32,947 nt of DNA from an uncultured Eubacteriales bacterium (GTDB lineage Bacteria; Bacillota; Clostridia; Oscillospirales; Oscillospiraceae): assembly GCA_900543085.1 (NCBI GenBank), contig UQQF01000020.1, positions 1 to 32,947 on the forward strand. The letters run 5' to 3'. The translations under genes and the position numbers were made by a program. This document shows positions 22,498-31,512 of the stretch, one piece after another (position 1 is the stretch's first letter; each line of letters starts with the position of its first letter). The notes below the pieces were generated by a model. That model was given only the letters and a program-made list of their open reading frames with translations, searched no databases and was not told the DNA's origin.

Positions 22498-24405
22498 TTA
22501 CGCGCTCTCGCCGGACTGCTTTGCAAAGTTGCCGGTGTAGAGCTGATAGTATTTGCCCTGCTTTTCAATAAGCTCGTCGTGGGTGCCGCGCTCTATGATG
22601 CGGCCGAGCTCCATGACCATGATGCAGTCGGCGTTGCGCACCGTGCTCAGACGGTGGGCTATGACGAAGGTCGTGCGGCCGGTCATCAGCGCGTCCATGC
22701 CGCCCTGCACCAGCTTTTCGGTGCGGGTGTCTATGGAGCTGGTGGCCTCGTCGAGTATCAGCACCGGGGGATCGGCGACCGCCGCGCGGGCGATTGCCAG
22801 CAGCTGGCGCTGACCCTGGCTGAGGTTGGAGCCGTCGCCGGTCAGCATGGTGTTATAGCCGTCGGGCAGACGCTGGATGAAGCCGTCCGCGTTGGCGAGC
22901 TGAGCCGCGGCCATGCACTCCTCGTCAGTGGCGTCGAGATTGCCGTAGCGTATGTTCTCCATGACGGTGCCGGTAAAGAGGTGCGTGTCCTGGAGCACCA
23001 TGCCGAGGCTGCGGCGCAGATCCTGCTTCTTTATCTTGTTGATGTTGATGCCGTCATAGCGTATCTTGCCGTCGGCTATGTCGTAGAAGCGGTTGATGAG
23101 GTTGGTGATGGTGGTCTTGCCCGCACCGGTCGCGCCGACAAAGGCTATCTTCTGGCCGGGCTTTGCCCACATGCTTATGTCGTGCAGAACCAGCTTGTCG
23201 GGGTCATAGCCGAAGTCGACGTGGTCGAACACGACTTCGCCGCGCAGCTTGGTGTAGGTGATGGTGCCGTCGGCCTTGTGCGGGTGCTTCCAGGCCCAGA
23301 CGTTGGTGCGCTCCTCGCTCTCGTAGATCTCGTCGTTCGCGCCCTCCTTGGCGTTGACCAGCTCGACGTAGCCCTCGTCCTTCTCGGGCTCCTGGTCCAT
23401 AAGCTCAAAGACGCGCTGCGCGCCGGCGGCGGCGGTGACGACAAAGTTGACCTGCATGGAGAGCTGGCTTATCGGGTTGGTGAAGCTCTTGTTCAGGCCG
23501 ACAAAGGTTACAACCGTGCCGAGGGTGACGCCCGCCGCGCCGTTGATGGCGAGGATGGCGCCGACTATGGCGCAGACGACATAGCTCAGCCAGCCGATAT
23601 TCGCGTTGACGGGCATGAGCAGGTTGGCGAAGGTGTTGGCCTTGGTGGCGCTGTCGCACAGGGCGTCGTTCACCTTGCGGAAGCCCTCCTTGGCGCCCTC
23701 CTCGTGGCAGAAGACCTTGACGACCTTCTGTCCGTCCATCATCTCCTCAATGTAGCCGTCAAGCTCGCCGAGGTCGCGCTGCTGCTTGATGTAGTACTTG
23801 GCAGAGAACTTGGTGAACTTGTTGGTGACGTAGAGCATGATGACGGCCGTCAGGACGCTGATGACGGTCAGCGCCGGGTTGAGCACGATCATGGTTATCA
23901 GCGTCGCGACCATCGTTATGAGGGAGTTGATCGTCTGCGGGATGGTCTGGCTCATCAGCTGGCGCAGGGTGTCGACGTCGTTGGTGTAGACGGACATGAT
24001 GTCGCCGTGGGCGTGGGTGTCAAAGTACTTGATGGGCAGGGACTCCATGTGCGTGAACAGGTCGTCACGCAGCGAGCGCATCGTGCCCTGGCTGACGTTG
24101 ACCATCAGGCGGCTGTACAGGTAAGCGGCGATGACGCCGGCGCCCATGATGCAGGCGAGCCTGATTATCTGGTTCAGCAGCTCCGGGAACATATCGGCTC
24201 CGGTCGCGACCATCGGCTCGACGTAGTCGTCTATCAGCGTCTGCGGGAAGGTGGCGCCGACGACGGAGCAGATGGCGTTTATGACTATGCAGCATATAAC
24301 CAGCACAAAAGTCCACTTGTAGTGGGACAGCATATACTTGATTACGCGGTTGAGCAGCGGAAGCGAGCTCTTGATATGGCTGGCGCGTGATTTGGCTTGG
24401 TTCAA
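22498..24405 (-). CDS. ABC exporter half-transporter, catalytic subunit (BmrD/LmrD-like)
   Basis: A 635-residue multidrug-type half-transporter. Six-helix membrane domain to about residue 340, then an ATPase with Walker A GATGAGKTT (about 423), signature LSQGQRQLL (about 527), Walker B LILDEATSSID with the catalytic Glu, and switch His in IAHRLSTV. An insertion of about 45 residues between the membrane and ATPase domains (VELVNAKEG ... TYTKLRGEV) makes it longer than its partner, as in YheH/MdlB-type subunits. The start is TTG at 24405 with GGAGGAG nine bases upstream. It is the last gene of a marR-ABC-ABC operon. Substrates unknown. Confidence 0.87.
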   Translation of the reverse strand: MNQAKSRASHIKSSLPLLNRVIKYMLSHYKWTFVLVICCIVINAICSVVGATFPQTLIDDYVEPMVATGADMFPELLNQIIRLACIMGAGVIAAYLYSRLMVNVSQGTMRSLRDDLFTHMESLPIKYFDTHAHGDIMSVYTNDVDTLRQLMSQTIPQTINSLITMVATLITMIVLNPALTVISVLTAVIMLYVTNKFTKFSAKYYIKQQRDLGELDGYIEEMMDGQKVVKVFCHEEGAKEGFRKVNDALCDSATKANTFANLLMPVNANIGWLSYVVCAIVGAILAINGAAGVTLGTVVTFVGLNKSFTNPISQLSMQVNFVVTAAAGAQRVFELMDQEPEKDEGYVELVNAKEGANDEIYESEERTNVWAWKHPHKADGTITYTKLRGEVVFDHVDFGYDPDKLVLHDISMWAKPGQKIAFVGATGAGKTTITNLINRFYDIADGKIRYDGININKIKKQDLRRSLGMVLQDTHLFTGTVMENIRYGNLDATDEECMAAAQLANADGFIQRLPDGYNTMLTGDGSNLSQGQRQLLAIARAAVADPPVLILDEATSSIDTRTEKLVQGGMDALMTGRTTFVIAHRLSTVRNADCIMVMELGRIIERGTHDELIEKQGKYYQLYTGNFAKQSGESA

Positions 24406-24420
24406 GGCTTACTCCTCCTT

Positions 24421-26160
24421 TCAAGCCGGCTGGTCAAAGTCGCCGCCGCCCTTGATCTGGCTCTCGTAGATTTCCTGATAAATGGCGTTCGACTTCAAGA
24501 GGTTTTCGTGCGTGTCGAAGGCGTCGACGCGGCCGTCGTCCAGGACGAGGATGCGGTCGGCGTCCTGCACGCTGGATATGCGCTGGGCGATGATGATCTT
24601 CGTGGTGCCGGGTATGCTCTCACGGAAGGCGGCGCGTATCTTCGCGTCGGTGGCGGTGTCGACGGCGCTGGTGGAGTCGTCGAGTATCAGCACCTTCGGG
24701 TTCTTCAGCAGGGCGCGGGCTATGCACAGGCGCTGCTTCTGGCCGCCGGAGACGTTGTTGCCGCCGCGCTCTATGCGGGTGTTGTAGCCGTCGGGGAAGC
24801 GGTCGATGAATTCGTCGGCACAGGCGGCCTTGCAGGCGGCGATGCACTGCTCCTCGGTCGCGTCCGGGTTGCCCCAGCGCAGGTTGTCGAGTATTGTGCC
24901 GGAGAACAGCGTGTTCTTTTGCAGCACGACGCTGACCTGGTTGCGCAGGGAGTCCATGTCGTAGTCGCGCACGTCTATGTCGCCGACCTTGACGCTGCCC
25001 CCGGTGACGTCGTAGAGACGGCAGATCAGGTTGACCAGGCTGGACTTGCCCGCGCCGGTGCCGCCTATTACGCCTATCGTCTCGCCGGACTTGATGTGCA
25101 GGTCGATGTCGGCCAGGGCGTATTTGCCGGAGCCGTGCTTGTAGGCGAAGTTGACGTGGTCGAAGTCGATGTCGCCGTTGGGAACCTCGTAGATGGGGTT
25201 CTCGGGGTTGTGCAGGTCTGGGGTCTCGCGCAGGACTTCGCTTATACGGCGGATGCTGGCCACCGACATGCTTATCATGACGATTATCATGCTGAGCATC
25301 ATGAGGCTCATCAGCAGGCTCATTATATAGCTGAACAGGCTGGTGAGATCGCCTTCTGTGAGGCTGCCGCCGACTATGAACTGCGCGCCGAGCCAGGAGA
25401 CCATTATGATGCAGAAGTAGACCGATATCATCATCGCGGGGTTATTGAAGGCCAGCAGGCTCTCTGCCTTGACGGAGAGCTTGTAGAGCATGTCGCTGGC
25501 CTTGTTGAACTTATCGCCCTCGTGGCCTTCGCGCACAAAGGCCTTTACCACGCGGATGGCGCCGACGTTCTCCTGCACGCTGGCGTTCAGGTCGTCGTAG
25601 CGGCGGAAGACCTCGTTGAAGATCTTGAGCGTCACGACCATTATCAGCCCGAGCACCACCATGAGGAAAATTACCGCTATCAGGAAGGTGGGCGCTATCT
25701 CCGGGCAGATGTACATGCACATTGCAAAGCTGAAGATGAGGTTCAGCGGGGCGCGCACTGCGATGCGGGTGCACATCATGAAGGCCAGCTGCACGTTCGT
25801 GATGTCGGTGGTCATACGAGTGACCAGACTGGGCACCGAGAACTTGTCGATGTTGGAGAAGGAGAAGGTCTGTACATTATTGTAAATGGCCTCGCGCAGA
25901 TTTGCCGCGAATCCGGCGGAGGCGTTGGCCGCAAACTTGCCGGCCAGCGCGCCGAAGCACAGGCTGATGATAGACATGACTATCATCAAGAGACCGTAGC
26001 GGATAACAACGGGTAGGTTGCTCTGCTTCAGGCCGTCGTCGATTATTATGGCCGTTATAAACGGAAGCAGGATTTCCATTACGACCTCGAGCGCCGTGAG
26101 CCCCATGGTCAGGAAAGTGTCCCGCTTGTAGTGGCCTACTTGCTTTAAGACAATTTTCAA
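24421..26160 (-). CDS. ABC exporter half-transporter, degenerate-site subunit (BmrC/LmrC-like)
   Basis: A 579-residue half-transporter. Membrane domain to about residue 310; ATPase with Walker A GGTGAGKSS (about 367) and signature VSGGQKQR (about 468). The catalytic Glu after Walker B is Asp (LILDDSTSAVD) and the switch His is Gln (IAQRISSV), the known pattern of the degenerate site in heterodimeric exporters such as BmrCD and LmrCD. The start is taken as TTG at 26160, with GGAGGG eight bases upstream. GTG at 26181, inside the marR end, has no site. It lies between marR and the partner subunit with 15 bases to the next start. Confidence 0.86.
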   Translation of the reverse strand: MKIVLKQVGHYKRDTFLTMGLTALEVVMEILLPFITAIIIDDGLKQSNLPVVIRYGLLMIVMSIISLCFGALAGKFAANASAGFAANLREAIYNNVQTFSFSNIDKFSVPSLVTRMTTDITNVQLAFMMCTRIAVRAPLNLIFSFAMCMYICPEIAPTFLIAVIFLMVVLGLIMVVTLKIFNEVFRRYDDLNASVQENVGAIRVVKAFVREGHEGDKFNKASDMLYKLSVKAESLLAFNNPAMMISVYFCIIMVSWLGAQFIVGGSLTEGDLTSLFSYIMSLLMSLMMLSMIIVMISMSVASIRRISEVLRETPDLHNPENPIYEVPNGDIDFDHVNFAYKHGSGKYALADIDLHIKSGETIGVIGGTGAGKSSLVNLICRLYDVTGGSVKVGDIDVRDYDMDSLRNQVSVVLQKNTLFSGTILDNLRWGNPDATEEQCIAACKAACADEFIDRFPDGYNTRIERGGNNVSGGQKQRLCIARALLKNPKVLILDDSTSAVDTATDAKIRAAFRESIPGTTKIIIAQRISSVQDADRILVLDDGRVDAFDTHENLLKSNAIYQEIYESQIKGGGDFDQPA

Positions 26161-26164
26161 GCTG

Positions 26165-26620
26165 TTATCCCTCCATATCACAGTCGGTATTCATCGAAAG
26201 GTTGCGGAGCATCTTCTTTTGAAGCTGGTTGAGCACAACAAGCTCGTCTTCGGTGAAATCGCGGTATAGCTGGTTGGGCAGCTGCGCCATGCACTCGTCC
26301 ATCAGCGCGCGGACACGCATGCCCTTGTCGGTGGCAAAGAGCAGCTTTTTCCTCTCGTCGAGCCTGTATGGCTCCACGCGCACAAAGCCGTTTTCGCGCA
26401 GGCGCTTTATAAGCCCGGACGTAGCGGCCATGGTGTAGCCCGTCTCGCGGTGGATCTCCGTCAGGGACGTGCCCCTCTCCGAGTGCTTCAAAATATATAG
26501 CAGCACGCGCGCCTGGATAGGGGTCAACCCCTGATCGCTCAGCGCCTTGCTGCCACGTGAAGACAACTGCATACCGATGAACCGGCAGTCTTTTATCATC
26601 TCGCCAAGGTCAACATCCAT
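26165..26620 (-). CDS. MarR family transcriptional regulator
   Basis: A 151-residue winged-helix repressor. The core LTPIQARVLLYIL, TSLTEIHRETGYTMAATSGLIKRL and the wing VRVEPYRLDERKKLLFATDKG are standard MarR features. AAGGAAGGGGG lies upstream of the ATG, though a little far. It heads the operon with the two ABC exporter genes; its stop lies just before the first exporter start, whose ribosome binding site is inside marR. A promoter and overlapping inverted repeat upstream suggest autorepression relieved by a drug-like ligand. Divergent from a LysR gene. Confidence 0.9.
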   Translation of the reverse strand: MDVDLGEMIKDCRFIGMQLSSRGSKALSDQGLTPIQARVLLYILKHSERGTSLTEIHRETGYTMAATSGLIKRLRENGFVRVEPYRLDERKKLLFATDKGMRVRALMDECMAQLPNQLYRDFTEDELVVLNQLQKKMLRNLSMNTDCDMEG

Positions 26621-26649
26621 AAGAGCGTTTACCCCCTTCCTTTAGATGT

Positions 26650-26698
26650 TAACTATTTGGGTCTTGATAGTTATAGCACGTTATCCCTTGAATGTGAA
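26650..26698 (-). promoter_or_regulatory. Promoter and operator of the marR-ABC operon
   Basis: Minus strand TTCACA (26698-26693), 17 bases, TATAAC (26675-26670). An inverted repeat TAACTAT-N10-ATAGTTA (26650-26656 and 26667-26673) overlaps the -10 and fits a MarR operator. Confidence 0.65.
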
Positions 26699-26716
26699 AT
26701 TCAAATGTGTTATTAT
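26688..26716 (+). promoter_or_regulatory. Promoter of the LysR gene with a LysR-type box
   Basis: TTGAAT (26688-26693), 17 bases, TATTAT (26711-26716). TTGAAT-GTGAA-ATTCAA (26688-26704) is a perfect inverted repeat of LysR-box form covering the -35. It overlaps the marR promoter on the other strand. Confidence 0.58.
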
Positions 26717-26784
26717 CTATAAAATGTTTTTATAGCTTTTCTGTATCGTACAAACGGACAGGTAAGACAGGGGGAGGGATTTGT

Positions 26785-27669
26785 TTGAATACAACACAGC
26801 TCGAGTGCTTTCTCGCGGTGTCCGACACGCTGAACTTTTCGCGTGCCGCCGAGAGGCTGCGGCTCACGCAGCCGGCCGTGAGCCACCAGATAAACGCGCT
26901 GGAGGACGAGCTAGGCGTGAAGCTGTTCCAGCGCAGCAGCAAAAGCGTGCGGTTGACGCAGGAGGGGTACCTGTACACACAGTACGCCGGAGAGATATTG
27001 CGGCTTTTCAACGTCTCCAAGGGGAGGCTGCGCGCTTCCCGCGAGGAGCAGCAGAGGATACTGGGCGTGGGCTGCCGGAACACTCTGGAGCTGGGACTGC
27101 TCACCGGGGCGCTGAGCCGGCTCAGGGAGGAGGATGAGCGCGGGTTCGTCCCGGCTCTGCGGGTCGTGCCGCACGATACGCTGCAGAACCTGCTCTACGA
27201 CGCGGAGATACAAATTATGCCTGCGTTCCGTGAGGGGGCGCCCAAGCGCGCGGTTTACCGCGAAATATCCGTCTGCGGCGTAGTGTGCGCCGTGGCGGAG
27301 GGCAGCGCCCTCGCGGGCCGAGAGCGGGTCGGGGTGGAGGACATATCCTCGTTTGGCAACATAGCCATTTCCCGCCCCGATGCGGCGCCGAGAGCCGTAA
27401 CTCTGGTCCAGAACCACCTTATAGCCGAAAGCGACCCGGGCAGGATAGTGTTCTGCGAGAGCGTGGAGGTGCAGAGCTACATCGTGGCGGCGGGCTTTGC
27501 CGCGGCGGTGCTGATAGATACTCCGGGCATACGCGTGCCGGGAGTGAGGTATATCCCCATAGAGGGCACCGAGCCGGTGTCCTATGGCGCGGCGTATATG
27601 GCCGAGGAGCTCACACCGCTGCTCAGGAGGTTTTTGCAGATACTGACGGAGATAGCTGCAAATCCATAA
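26785..27669 (+). CDS. LysR family transcriptional regulator
   Basis: A 294-residue regulator. The N-terminal winged helix-turn-helix is textbook LysR: NTTQLECFLAVSDTLNFSRAAERLRLTQPAVSHQINALE, quoted here as FSRAAERLRLTQPAVSHQI (18-36), then GVKLFQR. The C-terminal co-inducer domain (about 90-294) is less conserved and its ligand is unknown. The start is TTG at 26785 with GGGGAGGG seven bases upstream; a longer frame from 26707 would begin inside the promoter. It lies 70 bases before the metal-chelate transporter operon, which has its own promoter and could be its target. Confidence 0.88.
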   Translation: MNTTQLECFLAVSDTLNFSRAAERLRLTQPAVSHQINALEDELGVKLFQRSSKSVRLTQEGYLYTQYAGEILRLFNVSKGRLRASREEQQRILGVGCRNTLELGLLTGALSRLREEDERGFVPALRVVPHDTLQNLLYDAEIQIMPAFREGAPKRAVYREISVCGVVCAVAEGSALAGRERVGVEDISSFGNIAISRPDAAPRAVTLVQNHLIAESDPGRIVFCESVEVQSYIVAAGFAAAVLIDTPGIRVPGVRYIPIEGTEPVSYGAAYMAEELTPLLRRFLQILTEIAANP

Positions 27670-27712
27670 CCCCCCGGGGGGCTTGTGCAGCCGGCACGGA
27701 TTCGTCTATAAT
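27670..27712 (+). promoter_or_regulatory. Promoter of the Fec-type operon, with a G/C palindrome
   Basis: Six Cs then six Gs (27670-27681) directly follow the LysR stop. TTGTGC (27683-27688), 18 bases, TATAAT (27707-27712) then forms the likely promoter. The C6G6 palindrome has no loop and may be a protein site or a weak terminator. Confidence 0.6.
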
Positions 27713-27739
27713 GGACAAAACCCCCGAGAGGTGAAGAAT

Positions 27740-28852
27740 GTGAAAAAGCTTATAACTGTTGTAACGGCCTTGGCCTTGGTCTTCGCGCTGGCCGCCTGCG
27801 GCGCGCAGGACGCGCAGCCGACGGCGGATGGAAATACGCGGGTGATTACCGACTCCCTGGGCAGGGAGGTATCAGTGCCGGCGGAGGTCGACGCGATAGT
27901 CGTGCTCGGCAACACGCCGCGCATGGCGACGTATCTGGGACTGGCCGACAGGGTGGTCGGCTACAGCGGCATGGACGCGGACAGCATAACCCCGCTCACC
28001 GCTTACGCCAACGTCACAAAGGACGACTGGGCGGACTTGCCCGTCGTAGGCACGGATTCGCAGGGCAACACTTCGTATAACTCCGAGGAGATAATACTCA
28101 CCGGCGCGGACGTCATCTTCTGCACCGCTACGAGCGACGTGGCGGATCAGCTCGCGCGCGAGACGGGCATCCCCGTCGTGGCGGTGAGCCAGGGCACGCT
28201 GTTCGGCGAGGACTTCGAGCAGTCGCTGGCCATCATTGCCGACGTCTGCGGCGTGAGCGAGCGGGCGCAGGCCATCTCAGACTACGTGGACGAGTGCTTC
28301 GCCGAGCTGGAGCGGCTCACGGCGGACATCCCCGAGGACGAGCGGCACACGGTGCTCAGCGCCGCCGCCACCTTCCGCGGCGTGCACGGCATCGAGGGCA
28401 TACGCGTGTACGACCCTGTCATGCTGAGCGTCAACGCCCTCAACCTCGCCGACGAGAGCGACGGCGGAGGGGAGTACGCCTCCTACACCGTGGACAAGGA
28501 GCAGATCGTCGTCTGGAATCCTGAGTACATATTCATGGACGGCGGCGGAGTGCCCCTGGTCAGGCAGGACTACGCCGAGCACCCGGCCTATTACGCCGAG
28601 CTGGCCGCCTTCCAAAACGGGCGCATGTACCAGTACCCCAGCTCCACCAGCTACTATGACAACATGGAGATAAGCCTTGCCAACTGCTACTACGTGGGCA
28701 GCGTGCTCTACCCCGAGCGCTTTGCGGACGTGGATTTTGAAGCCAAGGCGAGCGAGATCTTCGACTTCTTCCTCGGCAAGCCGGACTACCTGAGCGAGCT
28801 GGAGGCCTACGGAGCCTTTTACGGCGCGGTGGACGTGAGCGCCGATGCGTAA
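27740..28852 (+). CDS. Fec/Btu-type ABC transporter substrate-binding lipoprotein
   Basis: A 370-residue surface lipoprotein that captures a metal chelate. Signal with lipobox ALAAC, lipidated Cys20. The N-terminal lobe reads VITDSLGREVSVPAEVDAIVVLG, the C-terminal lobe WNPEYIFMDGGG; both are typical of the class III (FepB/BtuF) fold. The start is GTG at 27740 with AGAGGTG upstream; the overlapping ATG two bases earlier meets a stop at once. It overlaps the permease gene by eight bases. The ligand could be a siderophore, haem, cobalamin or an oxyanion complex; the linked FmdE-like gene makes a molybdenum, tungsten or iron link attractive but unproven. Confidence 0.86.
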   Translation: MKKLITVVTALALVFALAACGAQDAQPTADGNTRVITDSLGREVSVPAEVDAIVVLGNTPRMATYLGLADRVVGYSGMDADSITPLTAYANVTKDDWADLPVVGTDSQGNTSYNSEEIILTGADVIFCTATSDVADQLARETGIPVVAVSQGTLFGEDFEQSLAIIADVCGVSERAQAISDYVDECFAELERLTADIPEDERHTVLSAAATFRGVHGIEGIRVYDPVMLSVNALNLADESDGGGEYASYTVDKEQIVVWNPEYIFMDGGGVPLVRQDYAEHPAYYAELAAFQNGRMYQYPSSTSYYDNMEISLANCYYVGSVLYPERFADVDFEAKASEIFDFFLGKPDYLSELEAYGAFYGAVDVSADA

Positions 28853-29912
28853 GCCAGCGCACCCCGGATACGAGGGCTTACAGAGGAAAAAGCTGCTCGC
28901 GCTGCTTATAACGATTGCGCTGCTGCTCGTGGCCGTGGTCATCTCCGCGGGCACCGGCTCCATAAAGCTCACGCCCTGGGAGGTAATCTCCACGCTGTTC
29001 GGCGGCGGGGACAGCCTCTCGCACGTGGCGCTCTTTGAAAACCGTCTGCCCAGGACTGTCGCGGCCATACTTGTGGGCGCGGCGCTGGGTATGTCGGGCG
29101 CGGTCATGCAGTGCGTGCTGAATAACCCCCTCGCCAGCGCCTCCACCCTCGGCGTCAGCCAGGGCGCGGCCTTCGGCGCGGCGGTTGGCATAATCGTGTT
29201 CGGCGGGGGCGTGACGGCCACCGGCGGAGCCTACGCCATGCAGATAGACAACCCGTATATAGTCACGCTCTGCGCCTTCGTGTGCGGCAGCGCCTCCACG
29301 GTGGTCATAGTCGCCATATCCCGCCTGAGGCGTGACCTCGGCCCGGGAGCGCTGGTGCTGGCGGGCGTGGCGCTGAGCAGTCTGTTCACGGGCGGCAGCA
29401 CGCTGCTGCAATACTTCGCCGACGACACTCAGCTCGGAGCCGTGGTGTTCTGGACCTTCGGCGACCTCGGCAGCACGAACTGGAGCGAGCTGGCGATGCT
29501 GCTGGCCGTGGACGTGGCCGCGCTTATATACTTCCTGCTCAAGCGCTGGGACTATAACGCCATACACTCCGGCTCCGACACCGCCGCGAGCCTCGGCGTG
29601 AACGTCAAGACGGTCACCCTCGTGAGCATGACCGTCTGCACCGTGGCCAGCGCGCTGGCCGTGTCCTTCGTGGGCATAATAAGCTTCATCGGCCTTGTGG
29701 CTCCGCACGCGATGCGCCGCTTCGTGGGCGACGACTACCGGTGGCTGCTGCCGTGCAGTGCCGCGGGCGGGGCGCTGCTGCTGATACTGGCTGACCTGGT
29801 CAGCCGCGTGCTGATAGCGCCCACGATATTGCCGGTGGGCGCGATAACCAGCTTCCTCGGCGCGCCGGTGTTCCTCTATCTGCTGCTGAAGGGAGGCTCC
29901 CGCAGTGCTTGA
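28845..29912 (+). CDS. FecCD-type ABC transporter permease
   Basis: A 355-residue inner-membrane permease of the FecCD/BtuC family with about ten hydrophobic segments. Family blocks include NRLPRTVAAILVGAALGMSG, quoted as RLPRTVAAILVGAALG, then NPLASASTLGVSQGAAFGA, and near the C-terminus FVGIISFIGLVAPHAMR and PVGAITSFLGAPVFLYLL. The ATG at 28845 overlaps the substrate-binding protein's end by eight bases, and its own end overlaps the ATPase gene by eight bases, showing translational coupling. It is a single permease, so it should act as a homodimer. Confidence 0.92.
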   Translation: MRKPAHPGYEGLQRKKLLALLITIALLLVAVVISAGTGSIKLTPWEVISTLFGGGDSLSHVALFENRLPRTVAAILVGAALGMSGAVMQCVLNNPLASASTLGVSQGAAFGAAVGIIVFGGGVTATGGAYAMQIDNPYIVTLCAFVCGSASTVVIVAISRLRRDLGPGALVLAGVALSSLFTGGSTLLQYFADDTQLGAVVFWTFGDLGSTNWSELAMLLAVDVAALIYFLLKRWDYNAIHSGSDTAASLGVNVKTVTLVSMTVCTVASALAVSFVGIISFIGLVAPHAMRRFVGDDYRWLLPCSAAGGALLLILADLVSRVLIAPTILPVGAITSFLGAPVFLYLLLKGGSRSA

Positions 29913-30672
29913 GACGCGCGACATGCGCTTTAGCTACACATCCGAGAGAAAAATTTTGGACGGCGTCGGCTTCGAGTGCGAACCCGGCGACGTCGTAGCC
30001 GTGCTGGGCAATAACGGCGCGGGCAAGAGCACGCTTATAAAGTGCATGGACAGGATACTCACGCCCGAGACCGGCGCCGTGCTGGTGGACGGGCAGGACT
30101 TGCTGAGCCTCACGCGGCGCGAGCACGCAAAATGCGCCGCCTACGTGCCGCAGACCCCGCCCAAGGGCAGCCTGACCGTGTTCGACGCCGTGCTGCTCGG
30201 TCGCAGGCCGTATATAACCTGGGACGCCACCGCGCACGACAAGGACGTGGTGAACGAGGCGCTGGAGCTGCTGCGCCTGACTGACTACGCTCTGCGCCGA
30301 GTGGACGAGCTGTCCGGCGGCGAGCAGCAGAAGGTGGCCATCGCCCGCGCGCTGGCGCAGGAGCCGCGCGTGCTGCTTCTGGACGAGCCTACAAGCTCGC
30401 TCGACCCGCGCAACCAGCACGAGACGATGCAGACCGTGCGCCGCATAGCGCACGAAAAGGGCATATGCGCCGTGGTCATACTCCACGACCTGAACCTGGC
30501 GATACGCTACTGCGACAAGTTCCTGTTCCTGAAGGACTCCGAGGTCTTCGCCTACGGCGGGCGCGAGGTCATGAACAGCGAGAACATAGAGGAAGTCTAC
30601 AGGATGCACGTGCACATACTCGAATACATGGGCATACCCGTTGTGGTGCCATTCCCGGACATAAAGTTATGA
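29905..30672 (+). CDS. FecE-type ABC transporter ATP-binding protein
   Basis: A 255-residue ATPase driving the chelate importer. Walker A GNNGAGKST, Q-loop in CAAYVPQTPP, signature LSGGEQQKVAIARAL, Walker B VLLLDEPTSSLD and switch His in VVILHDLNLA are all intact. The start is GTG at 29905 with GGAGG eight bases upstream, inside the permease gene. It is followed after 11 bases by the FmdE-like gene, so that protein is very likely part of the same transcript. Confidence 0.93.
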   Translation: MLETRDMRFSYTSERKILDGVGFECEPGDVVAVLGNNGAGKSTLIKCMDRILTPETGAVLVDGQDLLSLTRREHAKCAAYVPQTPPKGSLTVFDAVLLGRRPYITWDATAHDKDVVNEALELLRLTDYALRRVDELSGGEQQKVAIARALAQEPRVLLLDEPTSSLDPRNQHETMQTVRRIAHEKGICAVVILHDLNLAIRYCDKFLFLKDSEVFAYGGREVMNSENIEEVYRMHVHILEYMGIPVVVPFPDIKL

Positions 30673-30683
30673 GGTGATTACGT

Positions 30684-31211
30684 ATGAAAAATGCCACCTG
30701 GGCGGACTGCGCCGCCTTTCACGGTCACGAGTGCGGCGGACTGACCATCGGCTACAAGGCCGCGCTGTATGCGATCGAGCTGCTGGGGCTGCAATTCTCC
30801 GGCGACGAGGAGGTCTGCTGCATCTGTGAAAACGACGCCTGCTGCGTGGACGCCGTACAGGTCATGCTGGGCTGCAGCGCGGGTAAGGGAAACCTCATGT
30901 TCCACCTGACCGGCAAGATGGCCTTCAGCTTCTACGAGCGCGCGAGCGGCAAGAGCGTGCGGCTTGTCCTCCGACCCAAGCCTGAGGGCATGACCCGCGA
31001 GGACAGCTTCGCGTACTATCAGGGACACGAGCCTGCCGAGCTGTTCGACGTCAAGCCGGTCAAAATGCCGCTGCCCGAGGGCGCGCGCATGTTCGCCAAC
31101 TGCACCTGTGCCGAGTGCGGCGAGGAGTTTGCCGAGCCTTATGCCCACCTCGTAAACGGCAAGACCCTCTGCCGCGACTGCTACAAGGGCTACTCCAGAT
31201 ACGACGTGTGA
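30684..31211 (+). CDS. FmdE/FwdE-like zinc-ribbon protein
   Basis: A 175-residue protein of the formylmethanofuran dehydrogenase subunit E family. The N-terminal domain has FHGHECGGLTIGYKAA (12-27) and the Cys-rich CCICENDACCVDAVQ (45-59) with GCSAGKGN (63-70). A C-terminal zinc ribbon holds CAEC (142-145) and CRDC (163-166). In methanogens FwdE belongs to a Mo/W enzyme, but bacterial stand-alone copies are common and of unknown role, often beside metal transport genes. GAGGTGA precedes the ATG. As the last gene of the Fec-type operon it might handle the imported metal or cofactor. Confidence 0.85.
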   Translation: MKNATWADCAAFHGHECGGLTIGYKAALYAIELLGLQFSGDEEVCCICENDACCVDAVQVMLGCSAGKGNLMFHLTGKMAFSFYERASGKSVRLVLRPKPEGMTREDSFAYYQGHEPAELFDVKPVKMPLPEGARMFANCTCAECGEEFAEPYAHLVNGKTLCRDCYKGYSRYDV

Positions 31212-31231
31212 GAAAATCGCTCCGGCGTCGT

Positions 31232-31466
31232 CGCAAGCTGCATATCCTTCGCTCCCGGCTGAAGCCGGGAGCTCAGTCATTCCGCTGCTCCTCCTCTCCC
31301 ACGAAGTGCAGTATGCACTTCGTGTGTTCCATAGGCGGCCGATGGAGGTCAGCCTCAATTATCCGCCAAAGGCGGACAATTCGACGCTCGCTTCGCGAGA
31401 AGTATTTGATCCCAGTCCCTTTCGCGCCCATAGGGCGCGAAACTCTGCGAGGTTTTTGATAAGCTG
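31232..31466 (-). mobile_element. Hairpin-rich element, copy B (about 235 bp, inverted)
   Basis: Read on the minus strand it starts CAGCTTATCAAAAACCTCGC (31466) and ends GATATGCAGCTTGCG (31232). It shares the TTTCGCGCCC hairpin block, the AATACTTCTCGCG segment and the TTGTCCGCC hairpin with copy A, and its whole right half (GCACTTCGTG and GCTCCCGGC hairpins) with copy C. It begins exactly at the foot of a terminator hairpin. Apart from the terminator it fills nearly all of the 31212-31512 gap; the left boundary is uncertain by some bases. Confidence 0.7.
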
Positions 31467-31498
31467 CGCCCCCGGTTCAAAGTACCGGGGGCGGTTTT
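31467..31498. terminator. Terminator between FmdE and anti-sigma genes
   Basis: A 10-bp stem CGCCCCCGGT (31467-31476) with its complement (31484-31493), followed on the plus strand by GTTTTG. On the minus strand the T run is missing because copy B starts at once. Confidence 0.82.
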
Positions 31499-31512
31499 GC
31501 ATTTTTCACGTG

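Noticed and set aside
22387..24390. A 667-codon open frame on the plus strand across the ABC exporter gene
   Set aside because: It is the reverse-strand image of a well-conserved ABC gene, is rich in Val, Gly, His and Asp runs typical of GC-rich antisense frames, and has no ribosome binding site or family motif.
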